Source: Lachnospiraceae bacterium (GTDB taxonomy: Bacteria > Bacillota > Clostridia > Lachnospirales > Lachnospiraceae). From it: 64,000 bases of DNA. The translations under genes were made by a program, and so were the position numbers. The notes under the pieces were generated by a model. It was given only the letters and a program-made list of their open reading frames with translations, did not search any database and was not told where the DNA came from. Location: assembly GCA_029008875.1 (NCBI GenBank), contig JAQXJP010000038.1, positions 1 to 64,000 on the forward strand, in the 5' to 3' direction. This document shows positions 24,496-34,270 of this stretch, piece after piece (within the stretch, counting starts at the first letter, position 1; each line of letters begins with the position of its first letter).

Positions 24496-25575
24496 CTATG
24501 CTACCTCCTTTGTCTTTTTCTCTTTTTTGAATTTTGCAACCAACTTCTGTCTCCACTCGATTGCCTTCGGTGACCAGTTAAACAGCATCATCGCAATCAG
24601 GACAATGGAGTAAATCAACATGCGGTAATCGTAGAGTCCGCGGAGCACCTCCGGGAGCAGGGTCAGGATTGCCGCCGCAATGATGGAGCCTCGGAAGCTT
24701 CCCATTCCACCCAGCACAACGAATACCAGAATCATGATGGACATGTTGTATCCGAAGTTGGTCGGTGTGGCGGTGACTGTTGAGAGGTTATGCGCATAGA
24801 GCACGCCGCCGGCTCCCGCGATTGCTGCGGAGATGGTAAACGCCAACAGTTTAAACTTGGTCACGTTGATTCCCACCGCTTCCGCCGCGATGCGGTTGTC
24901 ACGGATTGCCATGACCGCGCGGCCGGTTCTGGAATTCACCAGATTGTACACCACAATCAACGCCAAAATCACGAGAATCACGCCAATGGTAAAACTGGAC
25001 AGATGAGGAATTCTGGAAATTCCCTTCGCCCCGTTAATCAGCCAGACACAATCCTCCTCCACGTCCATATTGTTGGCGTCGGAGATTGCAAAATGAAATC
25101 CGTTGCTGTCCTTGGCCACGAAAAGCACGTTGATGATATTCTTGATAATCTCACCGAATGCCAAGGTTACGATTGCCAGATAATCGCCTCTCAGGCGAAG
25201 TACCGGAATGGCAATCAGGAACCCGAATACCGCCGCCACAAGGATTCCCACCGCAAGGGCAATGACAAAAAGCAACACCTCGTTGGTGATTGTATCCTCG
25301 AGGAGTTTCGTCATAAAGGCACCGGAGAATGCACCCACACACATAAATCCCGCATGTCCAATGCTAAGCTCACCCAGGTAACCCACACAGAGATTCAAAC
25401 CGATTGCCACCAGAGAGTAGGTACAGATGGGAACCAGAAGTCCCTGTATCAGTGAGGAGATGGCGCCTCCGCTGATCAGAAGCTGAAGCACTACGTAGAC
25501 TACCACAACCATGGAAAAAGTGATAATCTCATCTCTCGTCTGTTTCTTCATTGTTTTCCAACTAAACTTTGCCAT
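24496..25575 (-). CDS. livM: Branched-chain amino acid ABC transporter permease LivM
   Basis: 359 residues with about nine to ten hydrophobic segments. Family markers are LNLCVGYLGELSIGHAGFM near the second helix and VAITLAFGEI-like VTLAFGEIIKNI, with GKEFK-type cytoplasmic loop replaced by RDNRIAAEAVGIN, the coupling helix that meets the ATPases. It has a basic C-terminal tail (KFKKEKKTK). It lies 14 bp after livH and forms the membrane heterodimer with it. Confidence 0.93.
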   Translation of the reverse strand: MAKFSWKTMKKQTRDEIITFSMVVVVYVVLQLLISGGAISSLIQGLLVPICTYSLVAIGLNLCVGYLGELSIGHAGFMCVGAFSGAFMTKLLEDTITNEVLLFVIALAVGILVAAVFGFLIAIPVLRLRGDYLAIVTLAFGEIIKNIINVLFVAKDSNGFHFAISDANNMDVEEDCVWLINGAKGISRIPHLSSFTIGVILVILALIVVYNLVNSRTGRAVMAIRDNRIAAEAVGINVTKFKLLAFTISAAIAGAGGVLYAHNLSTVTATPTNFGYNMSIMILVFVVLGGMGSFRGSIIAAAILTLLPEVLRGLYDYRMLIYSIVLIAMMLFNWSPKAIEWRQKLVAKFKKEKKTKEVA

Positions 25576-25589
25576 AATTCTTCCACCTC

Positions 25590-26471
25590 CTAAACTTTCT
25601 CATGAATCTTCTTGCCGAGAAGTCCGGTAGGTTTTACAAGAAGCACGATAATCAACACCGCAAACACAATCGCATCCGACAACTGGGAGGAAATATATGC
25701 GCGGCCCAAAATCTCAATCACACCAAGCAGAATACCGCCGATAAACGCTCCCGGGATGGAGCCGATCCCACCGAACACCGCAGCGGTGAAGGCTTTGATA
25801 CCGGGCATGGAGCCGGTGTAGGGAGAGAGGGTCGGATACGCGGAGCAAAAGAGCACTCCGGCAATTGCCGCAAGTCCCGATCCGATGGCGAAGGTGAGGG
25901 AAATGGTTCCGTTCACATTGATACCCATCAACTGTGCCGCATCCTTATCCTCGGATACCGCTCTCATGGCCTGACCTGCCTTCGTATATTTTACGAAGAG
26001 GGACAACGCAACCATAATCACGATACAAACCAGCACTGTCACAATGGTGGTTCCGGAAATGACAAGGCTGCCGCCCGCCAGAGTCAGCGCCGGAAGGGTT
26101 ACCACGTTGGTAAAAGCTTTCGTGTTCGCCCCAAAAATCAATAATGCAATATTCTGAAGGAAGTAGCTGACGCCGATTGCGGTAATCAAAACCGCAAGGG
26201 AAGTCGCTTTACGAAGCGGCTTGTACGCGATTTTTTCAATGACAATACCGAGAACGGTACAAATCAGTACGGACAATGTCACCGAAACGAGGGGGGACCA
26301 TCCCTGTCCGCTCATAGTCAAAAATACCACATAGCATCCAATCATAATGACGTCGCCGTGTGCAAAATTCAGCATCTTTGCGATACCGTATACCATGGTA
26401 TAGCCCAGAGCGATGATTGCATAGACACTTCCCAGACTAATTCCGTTGATTAGGTAGGTTAAAAAACTCAT
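25590..26471 (-). CDS. livH: Branched-chain amino acid ABC transporter permease LivH
   Basis: 293 residues, about eight membrane segments. Typical LivH start (INGISLGSVYAIIALGYTM), then MLNFAHGDV, the coupling motif RAVSEDKDAAQLMGIN and FGGIGSIPGAF. The gene follows a hairpin-plus-T element located after the binding-protein gene, so it is probably expressed by partial read-through at a lower level. Confidence 0.94.
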   Translation of the reverse strand: MSFLTYLINGISLGSVYAIIALGYTMVYGIAKMLNFAHGDVIMIGCYVVFLTMSGQGWSPLVSVTLSVLICTVLGIVIEKIAYKPLRKATSLAVLITAIGVSYFLQNIALLIFGANTKAFTNVVTLPALTLAGGSLVISGTTIVTVLVCIVIMVALSLFVKYTKAGQAMRAVSEDKDAAQLMGINVNGTISLTFAIGSGLAAIAGVLFCSAYPTLSPYTGSMPGIKAFTAAVFGGIGSIPGAFIGGILLGVIEILGRAYISSQLSDAIVFAVLIIVLLVKPTGLLGKKIHEKV

Positions 26472-26586
26472 AAGTAAACACCTCTATTCTCTCAAACTAA
26501 CTCACATTATATCATTGTGTTATTTCCGACACAAGAAAAACGAACCCCTTTTCACTTTCCTAAATACCCCTCCGATTTAGGAAAAT

Positions 26587-26635
26587 AAAAAAGGGTCACG
26601 CGAAAAGAGGCAGAGATCATTCTACCTCTTTTGCG
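26587..26635 (-). terminator. Leaky terminator between binding protein and permease genes
   Basis: Stem AAAAGAGG / CCTCTTTT (26603-26610, 26625-26632) within a longer imperfect GCG-flanked stem, then about 10 bp, then TTTTTTATTTT on the minus strand. The gap between stem and T tract suggests partial termination, which would favour the binding protein over the membrane parts. Confidence 0.6.
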
Positions 26636-26660
26636 CCAACCCCATTATTGGCCTGAAAGA

Positions 26661-27836
26661 TTAATCCATTGCAGCGTATGCGCCGTCCTTGATTACCATA
26701 GCCTTTGGAGCCTTACTTACGGCACCGTCTGCAGACCATGTCATTGCCTCACCGGTCAATCCGTCAACAGAAATGGTGGTCATTCCCTCTGCCATTGCAG
26801 TTCCGAGATCCTGTACACTCATATCCGGTGTCAGGTTCTGAGCCTCGATAACCGCCTTGATGATGTAGATTGCATCGTAAGCATCTGCAGCGAACTGAGA
26901 AGGAGTCTCGCCAAACTGTGCTTCATACTTCTCAACGAATGCCTGTGTTGCATCATCCTTTGCATCTGCTGCGAAAGGAGTTAAGAGCATAACGCCCTCT
27001 GCAAGGGTGGTATCAAAGTTCTCTACGGAAAGGATTCCGTCCATACCGTCCACACCAAAGAAGGTAGGAGCATATCCCATCTGGTTTGCCTGATTCAATA
27101 CGATGGAAGCTTCCTGATAGTAGAACGGAAGGAACAACAAATCAGCGCCCTCGCTCTGGCACTTCTGAAGCTGTGTAGAGAAGTCAGTCTTGGAATCTGC
27201 GGTAAATGCCTCGATTGCAACAACCTCAAGATTCTGTGCTTCTGCTTCCTTTACGAAGGTAGCTTCGATTCCGGAAGAATATACGTCAGAGCTGTCGTAG
27301 ATGATACCAATCTTGGTTCCCAGCTTGTTCTCTGCGATGTACTGTGCGGAAGCAGTTCCCTGGTTCGGGTCGGTAAAGCATACCTGGAATACATTGTCAT
27401 TGATAATTACATCTGTTGAAGAAGCAGACGGAGTAATCTGGAACATTCCGTCCTGTGCAGTCTTATCGGTCACCGCAATACAAGGAGTGGTTGTGGTGGT
27501 TCCCATGAGAATCTGCATTCCCCAGTCCTTCAAAGAGTTGTATGCGTTTACGGACTTCTCAGCGTCATGCTGGTCATCCTCGAACTTGTACTCAATCTGA
27601 TATCCGTTGATACCGCCTGCTGCATTGATCTCATCCACTGCAAGCTGTGCACCGTTCATAACTGCCTGACCGTAAAGTGCTGCGCCTCCGGTGGTAGGTC
27701 CGATGGCACCAATCTTAAATGCAGCCTCGCCGGATGCACCTGCCTCAGAACTTTCAGCTGCGGTTGAGCCACATCCCACAACACTTGCAACTGCAAGAGC
27801 AGCTACAAGAAGTACTGATAATAATTTCTTTTTCAT
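26661..27836 (-). CDS. livK: Branched-chain amino acid ABC transporter substrate-binding lipoprotein
   Basis: 391 residues. The N-terminus is a lipoprotein signal: KKK, hydrophobic core, then ASVVGC with Cys22 as the lipidated residue. The body is a Leu/Ile/Val-binding type I periplasmic fold: FKIGAIGPTTGGAALYGQAVMNGAQLAVDEINAAGG, then GTTTTTPCIAVTDKT and TPSASSTDVI in the ligand cleft, and VCFTDPNQGTASAQYIAE. It captures the amino acid on the outer membrane face and delivers it to LivHM. First gene of the operon, with promoter and leader hairpin at 27865-27931. The exact ligand cannot be told from sequence. Confidence 0.93.
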   Translation of the reverse strand: MKKKLLSVLLVAALAVASVVGCGSTAAESSEAGASGEAAFKIGAIGPTTGGAALYGQAVMNGAQLAVDEINAAGGINGYQIEYKFEDDQHDAEKSVNAYNSLKDWGMQILMGTTTTTPCIAVTDKTAQDGMFQITPSASSTDVIINDNVFQVCFTDPNQGTASAQYIAENKLGTKIGIIYDSSDVYSSGIEATFVKEAEAQNLEVVAIEAFTADSKTDFSTQLQKCQSEGADLLFLPFYYQEASIVLNQANQMGYAPTFFGVDGMDGILSVENFDTTLAEGVMLLTPFAADAKDDATQAFVEKYEAQFGETPSQFAADAYDAIYIIKAVIEAQNLTPDMSVQDLGTAMAEGMTTISVDGLTGEAMTWSADGAVSKAPKAMVIKDGAYAAMD

Positions 27837-27864
27837 CTCATAATCCTCCTGTTAGAAAAGTGTA

Positions 27865-27931
27865 GAAGGCGCCCTATACAGAACGCCTTCATCCTTGAAA
27901 AAATCATAGCAGATGCTGTTTTTTCAAACAA
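27865..27931 (-). promoter_or_regulatory. Promoter and leader hairpin of the liv operon
   Basis: Minus strand: TTGTTT (27926-27931), 17 bp, TATGAT (27903-27908). The leader has a 7-bp hairpin GAAGGCG / CGCCTTC (27865-27890) between the start site and the ribosome site. It may stabilise the transcript; no T tract follows. Confidence 0.55.
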
Positions 27932-28031
27932 TATTCACTTTATCCAAAATATAGAAAGCAATTAACATGTCGTTATGCAAAATGCCCATTTCCATAACCT
28001 GTAGGAATATTTTCAATAACTTTCGGAAATA

Positions 28032-30401
28032 TCACTCCTTCACAAGGGGAAAACTCAAGGTTACCTTGAACAAATCCCCGTCCACGAACAAATCCAGTTT
28101 TCCGTCCATGAGCAGTGTCAGGCTCTCCGCGATGGACAGTCCCAGCCCGTTGCCCTCCGTGTTTCTGGAGCTATCCCCTCTGGTAAATCGCTGCATCAAT
28201 TCCTCCGCAGTGATATTGAGTTGGTAACGTGACGTGTTGCGGAAGATCAAAACCGCCCTTTGCTCCTCCGCCTTTAGATCGATGTAGACCCTTGTCTGGG
28301 GCTGGGCATATTTGCATATATTGTTCATCAGGTTGTCGTAGACCCGGAAGAGATGCCTTCCGTCCGCCATGATAAACATGGGCTCCTCCGGAGCCGATAC
28401 CACAAGGTCCAGTTGGCGCTCTCGCATTTTTTCCTCATACTCTCCCGCTACCTGCTCCAGCATCACCTGTGCATCGCATTTTTCCATGTTCACCGTGAGA
28501 TTTCCGGTGGAAGCCTTGGATGCCTCCATCAAATCCTCGATGAGCTTTTTCAGTCGGGAGGATTGTCTGTCCAACACCTCCAGGTACTCCAACAGCACCG
28601 GGTCCTGGATGTCCTCCTTTTTCATCAAATCCACATAATTGATAATGGAAGTGAGCGGCGTCTTGATGTCATGGGACACGTTGGTGATCAGCTCCGTGCG
28701 AAAATGCTCACTCTTCATGCGCTCCTGAACAGCATTTGCAATTCCGTCACCAACGGAATTGATATTCGTGGCATGTTCCCGGAGCCCCGGAATCATGTGC
28801 TGCGTGTCGATGGGTTCCTCATAATTTCCGGATGCGATCCGCTCCCCCCCTTCGAACACCTTGGTAATCTGGGGAAGAATCAACACCACCGCCACGATTT
28901 CCAGCGCCTTCACACACAAGAACAGCTCTGCGCCCCCCGACGCCAGCACGGCCATATATTCAATCAGGGACAGTACTCCTACGGCTAGAAGCAACAACCA
29001 TTGTACCCCCAAATGCTTTACTCCGGCTCCCACCCAGTTGTGAAATACGCCCTTGCATTTTCTCCATAGGAACCGAAACGGCTTTGCCAGATAGTACACC
29101 AATGTGTATCGCCAGAAGTTCTTGCTCTTGATTCGCACGGAAAGACTCATGCAAAAGAGAATTCCGATGGCTATCCACGCCAGGGTAATCTCCACCTCCA
29201 GCAGAGCCAGCGTGGAGAGTTCCAACAGGTCTAGCGCGCTCAACAGCGCAGCAGATGCAACTCCCCCCAGAATGATCAATCCACAGCAGATGCCGCCGTA
29301 GATGGCAAAGGGCATCCGGTCCACCATGCGGGTGTGAATCTCCTCATCTTCCTTCCGCTGCCCGGCTGCCGCCATCAGAAAGATAAAGGAGGCCAGAAAC
29401 AGGATTACGCTGATTGCCTGAACGGGATTTTGAATTCTCCTCCATTTTTCGAGAAAATCCACCAGCTTCTGCGCTTCCCCAAAATAATCCCGGGTTCCGT
29501 TTGCAAACACCAGATTTTGCTCTGTCCGAGGTACCTTCATGTAGACCGTGTAGATTTCACCCTGACTTGCCACTCCGCTCCCGTAGGCAATCCGGTCCCG
29601 ATCAATCATGTAGTAGGATTCCCCGTTTATCATTTCTGCATAATCATCGGACACAACAACCATCTCAACCGTCTCGTCCGAATCGGTATCCTCTGCAACT
29701 GCTTCCTCCGCGGAGAAGGAAATCACCTCAAAGTCATAGTAGCACTCCTGGGGCACGGACAAATCCAAAGGAACATCGTTGAAATAGACGCGATTTGCCT
29801 CCTCAAACTGAAACACCTCCTGCTTATACTCGCAGTAATAGCGGCCGCTTCTCGTCAGCGTCACCTCATCCCATTCCTCATCGTAGAAGCTCTTCACAGG
29901 AAAATATCCCTCTGCCGTATCCCAATAAAACAGATTCGTTGTGGTCTCATACACCAATCGCTGAATATTGGTTACCGGGGTGCTGACATGGTTGGAGATG
30001 TAAGGCTCCCTCATCATGGCATCCAGCATATTATATATGAAGTAGTTATAATCACTTCCCTCCGCGGCGGATACCATATATTCATAATCGGATTGGCTCA
30101 CACCGGAGTTGCTTCCATAGATTCTGGCGCTTCCGCGATACACAGCGTACTCCAGATTGCCGCCCTCCAGACGGCTGTAATCCCCACCGTTATTCTCTCC
30201 GCCCCACAGGATCTCCGCCCCGTAGTTTGAGCACAAATTACTGAAAACCACCTGCTTCAGGCTCTCTTCCTCCGAGCCATTCTCCCCGATGGCCGCAAAC
30301 AGCATAAATCCCAACAGAGAGCACAGCACGCAAAACGCGCTGACCGTCGCCAAAACGGCGGCCCCTATCTTGGCCCAGTTTGATTTCATTAATCGCTTCA
30401 T
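28032..30401 (-). CDS. Membrane sensor histidine kinase
   Basis: 789 residues. One N-terminal membrane helix (about 12-36), a large outside region to about 330 with no domain I recognise, then several further helices (about 335-500), and a cytoplasmic kinase. H-box NVSHDIKTPLTS puts the phospho-His at 577; N-box NLMNNICKYA is near 690 and G-box GNGLGLS near 750. The multi-helix block after the sensor region is unusual. The start overlaps the regulator stop by 4 bp (ATGA), so the pair is coupled. No known target genes are adjacent; the signal is unknown. Confidence 0.9.
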   Translation of the reverse strand: MKRLMKSNWAKIGAAVLATVSAFCVLCSLLGFMLFAAIGENGSEEESLKQVVFSNLCSNYGAEILWGGENNGGDYSRLEGGNLEYAVYRGSARIYGSNSGVSQSDYEYMVSAAEGSDYNYFIYNMLDAMMREPYISNHVSTPVTNIQRLVYETTTNLFYWDTAEGYFPVKSFYDEEWDEVTLTRSGRYYCEYKQEVFQFEEANRVYFNDVPLDLSVPQECYYDFEVISFSAEEAVAEDTDSDETVEMVVVSDDYAEMINGESYYMIDRDRIAYGSGVASQGEIYTVYMKVPRTEQNLVFANGTRDYFGEAQKLVDFLEKWRRIQNPVQAISVILFLASFIFLMAAAGQRKEDEEIHTRMVDRMPFAIYGGICCGLIILGGVASAALLSALDLLELSTLALLEVEITLAWIAIGILFCMSLSVRIKSKNFWRYTLVYYLAKPFRFLWRKCKGVFHNWVGAGVKHLGVQWLLLLAVGVLSLIEYMAVLASGGAELFLCVKALEIVAVVLILPQITKVFEGGERIASGNYEEPIDTQHMIPGLREHATNINSVGDGIANAVQERMKSEHFRTELITNVSHDIKTPLTSIINYVDLMKKEDIQDPVLLEYLEVLDRQSSRLKKLIEDLMEASKASTGNLTVNMEKCDAQVMLEQVAGEYEEKMRERQLDLVVSAPEEPMFIMADGRHLFRVYDNLMNNICKYAQPQTRVYIDLKAEEQRAVLIFRNTSRYQLNITAEELMQRFTRGDSSRNTEGNGLGLSIAESLTLLMDGKLDLFVDGDLFKVTLSFPLVKE

Positions 30402-31090
30402 ACTTCACCTTCCATCTTGTAACCCCTTCCCCAGATTACCTTAAGGTATCTCGGTTCCGCCGGGTTATACTCAATTTTCTCCCTGAGATGACGAATATGT
30501 ACCGCAACCGTATTCTCTGTTCCGATTGCCACGTCCTTCCAGACTTTCTCGTAGATCTGCCCCGGGGAATACAACTGCCCCGGATTCTCCATCAAGAGTT
30601 TTAGAATGTCGTACTCTGTCTTGGTGAGATTCACAAGTTCCCCGTCCAGTGTCACCTGCTTTGCCTTGTCATCCAGCTCAATGCCGCCGATAACCAGCTT
30701 ATCATTTTTCACACAGCCGCTCCCCAGCTGCATGTATCTGCGGAGCTGTGATTTTACGCGGGCCTGCAGTTCCACCGGATTGAAGGGCTTCGTGATATAG
30801 TCATCCGCCCCCACCGTGAGCCCCAGTACCTTGTCCGTATCCTCGCTCTTTGCCGTCAGCATGATAACCGGCACATTGGAAAATTCACGGATCTTGACCA
30901 TGGCCTGAATCCCATCCATCTCGGGCATCATAATATCCATCAGTATCAGATGGATGTCCTCCTCCCGCACAATCCGTATGGCTTCTTTACCGTCGTAGGC
31001 ACAGAACACTCTGTACCCCTCACTGGTCAGGTAGATATTCAATGCCGATACAATATCCTTTTCATCATCGCAAACTAATATGTTATACAT
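30398..31090 (-). CDS. OmpR-family response regulator
   Basis: 230 residues from the ATG at 31090 with GGAGGAAAAA directly upstream; the longer frame to 31132 lacks a ribosome site. Receiver domain with DDE (8-10), phospho-Asp D52 (LMDIMMPEMDG), Thr in MLTAKSE and Lys in ITKPFNP. The C-terminal winged helix has LTKTEYDILKLLMENPGQ and VWGRGYKMEG-like ending. Partner of the histidine kinase that overlaps it. A GC-rich imperfect hairpin lies in the leader near 31108-31131. Confidence 0.93.
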   Translation of the reverse strand: MYNILVCDDEKDIVSALNIYLTSEGYRVFCAYDGKEAIRIVREEDIHLILMDIMMPEMDGIQAMVKIREFSNVPVIMLTAKSEDTDKVLGLTVGADDYITKPFNPVELQARVKSQLRRYMQLGSGCVKNDKLVIGGIELDDKAKQVTLDGELVNLTKTEYDILKLLMENPGQLYSPGQIYEKVWKDVAIGTENTVAVHIRHLREKIEYNPAEPRYLKVIWGRGYKMEGEV

Positions 31091-31320
31091 TTTTTCCTCC
31101 GGAGTGTCTCGGTCGCCCCCGGTGGAGACCAACCGATATTTTATGATTCATCATAAGCCCATTGTAGCGGTTTTTATATTAATTTCCAATGAGGTATCTC
31201 ATTAAGATTTCTTTAAGAAAACGCGAAAATAAATGGTACTCTCTTCCCATTTACAGAATTGTTGGAACAAGTTACCATACCATTGTTGTATATCATTGCA
31301 AAAGAAGGAGGACATTAGTT

Positions 31321-31641
31321 ATGTCAAAAAAGGCAACGGGAATTGTATCTTATCTTTCATTAATCGGATGGATTATCGCATTCTGCGCAGGAGACAAAGA
31401 GGGTGCTAAGTTCCATTTGAACCAGTCACTTGTATTGCTTCTTGCAAACCTGGCAGTTAGCGTTCTCTCAGGAATCATCAGCGCAGTATTGGGCGGAAGC
31501 ATCATCGGTGCTATCTTCTCTCTGTTGTTTGCTGTAGTTAACATCTTCTTGTTTGTATGCTGGATTCTTGGTCTTGTAGCTGCTTGCAAGGAAGAGGAGA
31601 AGGAGATTCCACTTCTTGGTTCTATCAAGATTTTGAAGTAA
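31321..31641 (+). CDS. Small DUF4870-like membrane protein
   Basis: 106 residues from the ATG at 31321, which has AAGGAGGACATTAGTT upstream; the frame is open from 31189 but without a site. Three hydrophobic segments: GIVSYLSLIGWIIAFC, LNQSLVLLLANLAVSVLS and IFSLLFAVVNIFLFVCWILGLVAAC. The block DKEGAKFHLNQ between the first two matches the DUF4870 pattern. The function of this family is unknown. It is one of only three plus-strand genes in the window, is transcribed away from the two-component system, and ends in a strong two-way terminator. Confidence 0.82.
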   Translation: MSKKATGIVSYLSLIGWIIAFCAGDKEGAKFHLNQSLVLLLANLAVSVLSGIISAVLGGSIIGAIFSLLFAVVNIFLFVCWILGLVAACKEEEKEIPLLGSIKILK

Positions 31642-31676
31642 TTACTTAAAAACATTTTGTTGTTATGACAAAAAGT

Positions 31677-31704
31677 ACCCCTCATCCGATTTCGGATGAG
31701 GGGT
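31677..31704. terminator. Bidirectional intrinsic terminator
   Basis: 13-bp perfect stem ACCCCTCATCCGA / TCGGATGAGGGGT with T-rich tracts on both sides (CTTCTTTTTCC on the plus strand, ACTTTTTG on the minus strand). It ends the DUF4870-like gene and the convergent feoB. Confidence 0.92.
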
Positions 31705-31741
31705 CTTCTTTTTCCTTTCTTTCGTCCCCATTGATTTCCTG

Positions 31742-34081
31742 CTACATCAACAGAGACCCTATTCCATACACGAGAAATGCTGCAATCCACGCCACAAAGC
31801 ACTGCCAGAAGACGACGCCAATCGCCCATCTGCGCCCCATCTCTCTTCGGATGGAGGCGATAGCTGCCACACAGGGAGTGTAGAGCAGACTGAACACCAA
31901 AAGCGCTGCCGCCGATGCGGTGGTGAGCGCTCCGGTCACATTTCCGCCAAACAGGATCTCCAGGGTGGATACCACACTCTCCTTCGCCATAAATCCGCTG
32001 ATCAGGGAGGTACAAATCCTCCAATCCCCCAATCCGAGAGGCACAAAAAGCGGAACCAGGATTCCGGAAATGACGGCCAATATACTGTCCTGGGAATCCG
32101 TAACCAGTCTCAGATGCAGGTCAAAGCTCTGCAAAAACCAGATGATAATGGTGGCAATCAAAATCACGGAAAAAGCTTTCTGTAGAAAGTCCTTTGCTTT
32201 TTCCCATAAAAGCTGTGCCACATTGCGCACCCCTGGCAGACGATAATTGGGAAGCTCCATCACAAATGGAACCGCCTCCCCCTTAAAGAGAATCTTCCGG
32301 TACAGGCAGGCGACGAGAATTCCCACTGCAATTCCAAGCAGATAAAGGCCCATCATCACAAGCCCACCGTGCTCCGGGAAAAAGGCATTTACAAAGAAGG
32401 CGTATATGGGCAACTTCGCCGTGCAGCTCATATAGGGAGTCAGAAGAATGGTCATCTTGCGATCCCGCTCGCTGGGCAGAGTTCTGGTAGACATGACCGC
32501 AGGGACCGTACATCCAAAACCAATCAGCATAGGAACAATACTTCTGCCGGAGAGACCGATTTTTCGGAGCAATTTATCCATGAAAAAGGCAACTCTTGCT
32601 ATGTATCCGCTGTCCTCCATCAAGGACAGGAAGAAAAACAGAGTGACCACAATCGGAAGGAAGCTCAAAACGGATCCCACACCGGAAAAAATGCCGTCGA
32701 TGATGAGCCCCTGCAACACCTCATTCACCCCCACACTCTCCATTCCGGCCTTGGTGAGAATGGTCAGTTCCTGGATTCCCATCTCCAAAAGACCCTGGAG
32801 CCATGCCCCGATGACATTGAAGGTGAGATAAAAAATTGTAAGCATAATTATAATAAAACAGGGAATTGCCGTATATTTTCCCGTCAGGATTCTATCTATT
32901 TTTTCACTTCGAACCCGCTCTTTGCTTTCCTTGGGCTTCACCACCGTCTTCTCGCAGACCTTCTGGATATAGGCGAAGCGCATATCCGCAATGGCTGCAC
33001 TCCGATCCAGCCCGCGCTCCTTCTCCATCTGAAGCACAATGTGCTCCAGCATCTCCTCCTCATTGTCGTCCAGTTCCAGCTGCCGCAGAATCAGTTCATC
33101 CCCCTCAATTACCTTGCTGGCCGCAAAGCGCACGGGAAGATTGGCCCTCTTTGCATGATCCTCAATCAGATGGATCACCGCATGGATGCAGCGATGCACC
33201 GCTCCGCCGTAGTCATTCTCATCACAGAAATCCTGCCGGCTCGGACGTTCCTGATATTTTGCAATGTGGACAGCATGACGAATCAACTCATGGACCCCCT
33301 CATTCTTGGCAGCGGAGATAGCCACTACCGGAACCCCCAGCATCGCTTCCATCCCGTTGATATCGATGGATCCGGAATTACCTGTCACCTCATCCATCAT
33401 ATTCAGCGCCACAACCATGGGGATATTCATCTCCAACAGCTGCATGGTCAGATACAGATTTCGCTCGATATTTGTGGCATCCACAATATTGATGATTGCC
33501 TTGGGATTTTCGTTCAGCACAAAATTCCGGGATACTATCTCTTCACTGCTGTAGGGCGACATGGAATAAATGCCGGGAAGATCCGTAACCAGGGTGTTAT
33601 CATATCCGCGAATGGGACCATCCTTCCGGTCCACTGTCACCCCCGGGAAATTGCCCACATGCTGATTGGCTCCCGTCAGCTGGTTGAACAGGGTGGTTTT
33701 TCCACAGTTCTGATTTCCCATCAGGGCATAGGTCAGAAGGGTTCCCTCCGGAACGCACTCCCCATCCCCCTTGAGATGGTACTTTCCCTCCTCTCCCAAG
33801 CCGGGATGCGCTGTTTTGGATACACTCTTGGCGCCCTCATGCTTTTTGCTTCTCTCCGAAATGGGCTCAATCTCAATTTCCATTGCATCCGCCATGCGAA
33901 GAGTCAGCTCATATCCGTGAATTTGCAGTTCCATGGGGTCTCCCATGGGTGCCAGCTTCACAACGGTAACTTCCGCGCCGGGAATCACACCCATATCCAA
34001 AAAATGCTGGCGAAGGGCCCCCTCGCCGCCTACGTTTCTGATTACCGCACTCTTCCCAACTTCCAATTCCTTTAACGTCAT
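31742..34081 (-). CDS. feoB: Ferrous iron transporter: FeoA-FeoB fusion
   Basis: 779 residues. Residues 1-75 are an SH3-like FeoA domain (LKELEVGKSAVIRNV, MGVIPGAEVTVVKLAPMGDP), fused through a linker to FeoB. The G domain has G1 GNQNCGKTT (122-130), G3 DLPG (167-170) and G4 ALNMMDE. The membrane part has the Fe-pathway gates FGCTVPAVMSTRTL and MSCTAKLPIY. It imports Fe(II) in anaerobes. FeoA-FeoB fusions are known in Firmicutes; here the linker (about 75-115) is long and charged. The promoter with a 10-bp palindrome is at 34121-34149. Confidence 0.95.
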   Translation of the reverse strand: MTLKELEVGKSAVIRNVGGEGALRQHFLDMGVIPGAEVTVVKLAPMGDPMELQIHGYELTLRMADAMEIEIEPISERSKKHEGAKSVSKTAHPGLGEEGKYHLKGDGECVPEGTLLTYALMGNQNCGKTTLFNQLTGANQHVGNFPGVTVDRKDGPIRGYDNTLVTDLPGIYSMSPYSSEEIVSRNFVLNENPKAIINIVDATNIERNLYLTMQLLEMNIPMVVALNMMDEVTGNSGSIDINGMEAMLGVPVVAISAAKNEGVHELIRHAVHIAKYQERPSRQDFCDENDYGGAVHRCIHAVIHLIEDHAKRANLPVRFAASKVIEGDELILRQLELDDNEEEMLEHIVLQMEKERGLDRSAAIADMRFAYIQKVCEKTVVKPKESKERVRSEKIDRILTGKYTAIPCFIIIMLTIFYLTFNVIGAWLQGLLEMGIQELTILTKAGMESVGVNEVLQGLIIDGIFSGVGSVLSFLPIVVTLFFFLSLMEDSGYIARVAFFMDKLLRKIGLSGRSIVPMLIGFGCTVPAVMSTRTLPSERDRKMTILLTPYMSCTAKLPIYAFFVNAFFPEHGGLVMMGLYLLGIAVGILVACLYRKILFKGEAVPFVMELPNYRLPGVRNVAQLLWEKAKDFLQKAFSVILIATIIIWFLQSFDLHLRLVTDSQDSILAVISGILVPLFVPLGLGDWRICTSLISGFMAKESVVSTLEILFGGNVTGALTTASAAALLVFSLLYTPCVAAIASIRREMGRRWAIGVVFWQCFVAWIAAFLVYGIGSLLM

Positions 34082-34120
34082 AATGCTTCCTCTTTTATAT
34101 ACTTTCTATTTCTGTTAGTT

Positions 34121-34149
34121 AGTGTAGTCACCTGACACTTTTTTGTCAA
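34121..34149 (-). promoter_or_regulatory. feoB promoter with overlapping palindrome
   Basis: Minus strand: perfect TTGACA (34144-34149), 17 bp, TACACT (34121-34126). The palindrome GTCAGGTGAC sits in the spacer next to the -10, inside arms AGTGT / ACACT. This is a good place for a metal-sensing repressor such as a DtxR-type protein; the regulator is not identified. Confidence 0.65.
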
Positions 34150-34270
34150 TAAAGCAAAAAATAGAGTGATTATCCGAGGGAGATATGGTACACTTGATTT
34201 CGTAAAGTCAAAAAGGCAGGAAACTTTATATTGTTAGTTTCCCAATTGGAAATAGAAAGAGGAATACCAT

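Noticed and set aside
31108-31131. GC-rich hairpin before the response regulator as a riboswitch or terminator
   Set aside because: The stem is short and imperfect, with no T tract and no known aptamer pattern.
32369-34075. 568-residue plus-strand open frame
   Set aside because: Exactly antisense to feoB, with low-complexity and no family resemblance; a codon-bias shadow.
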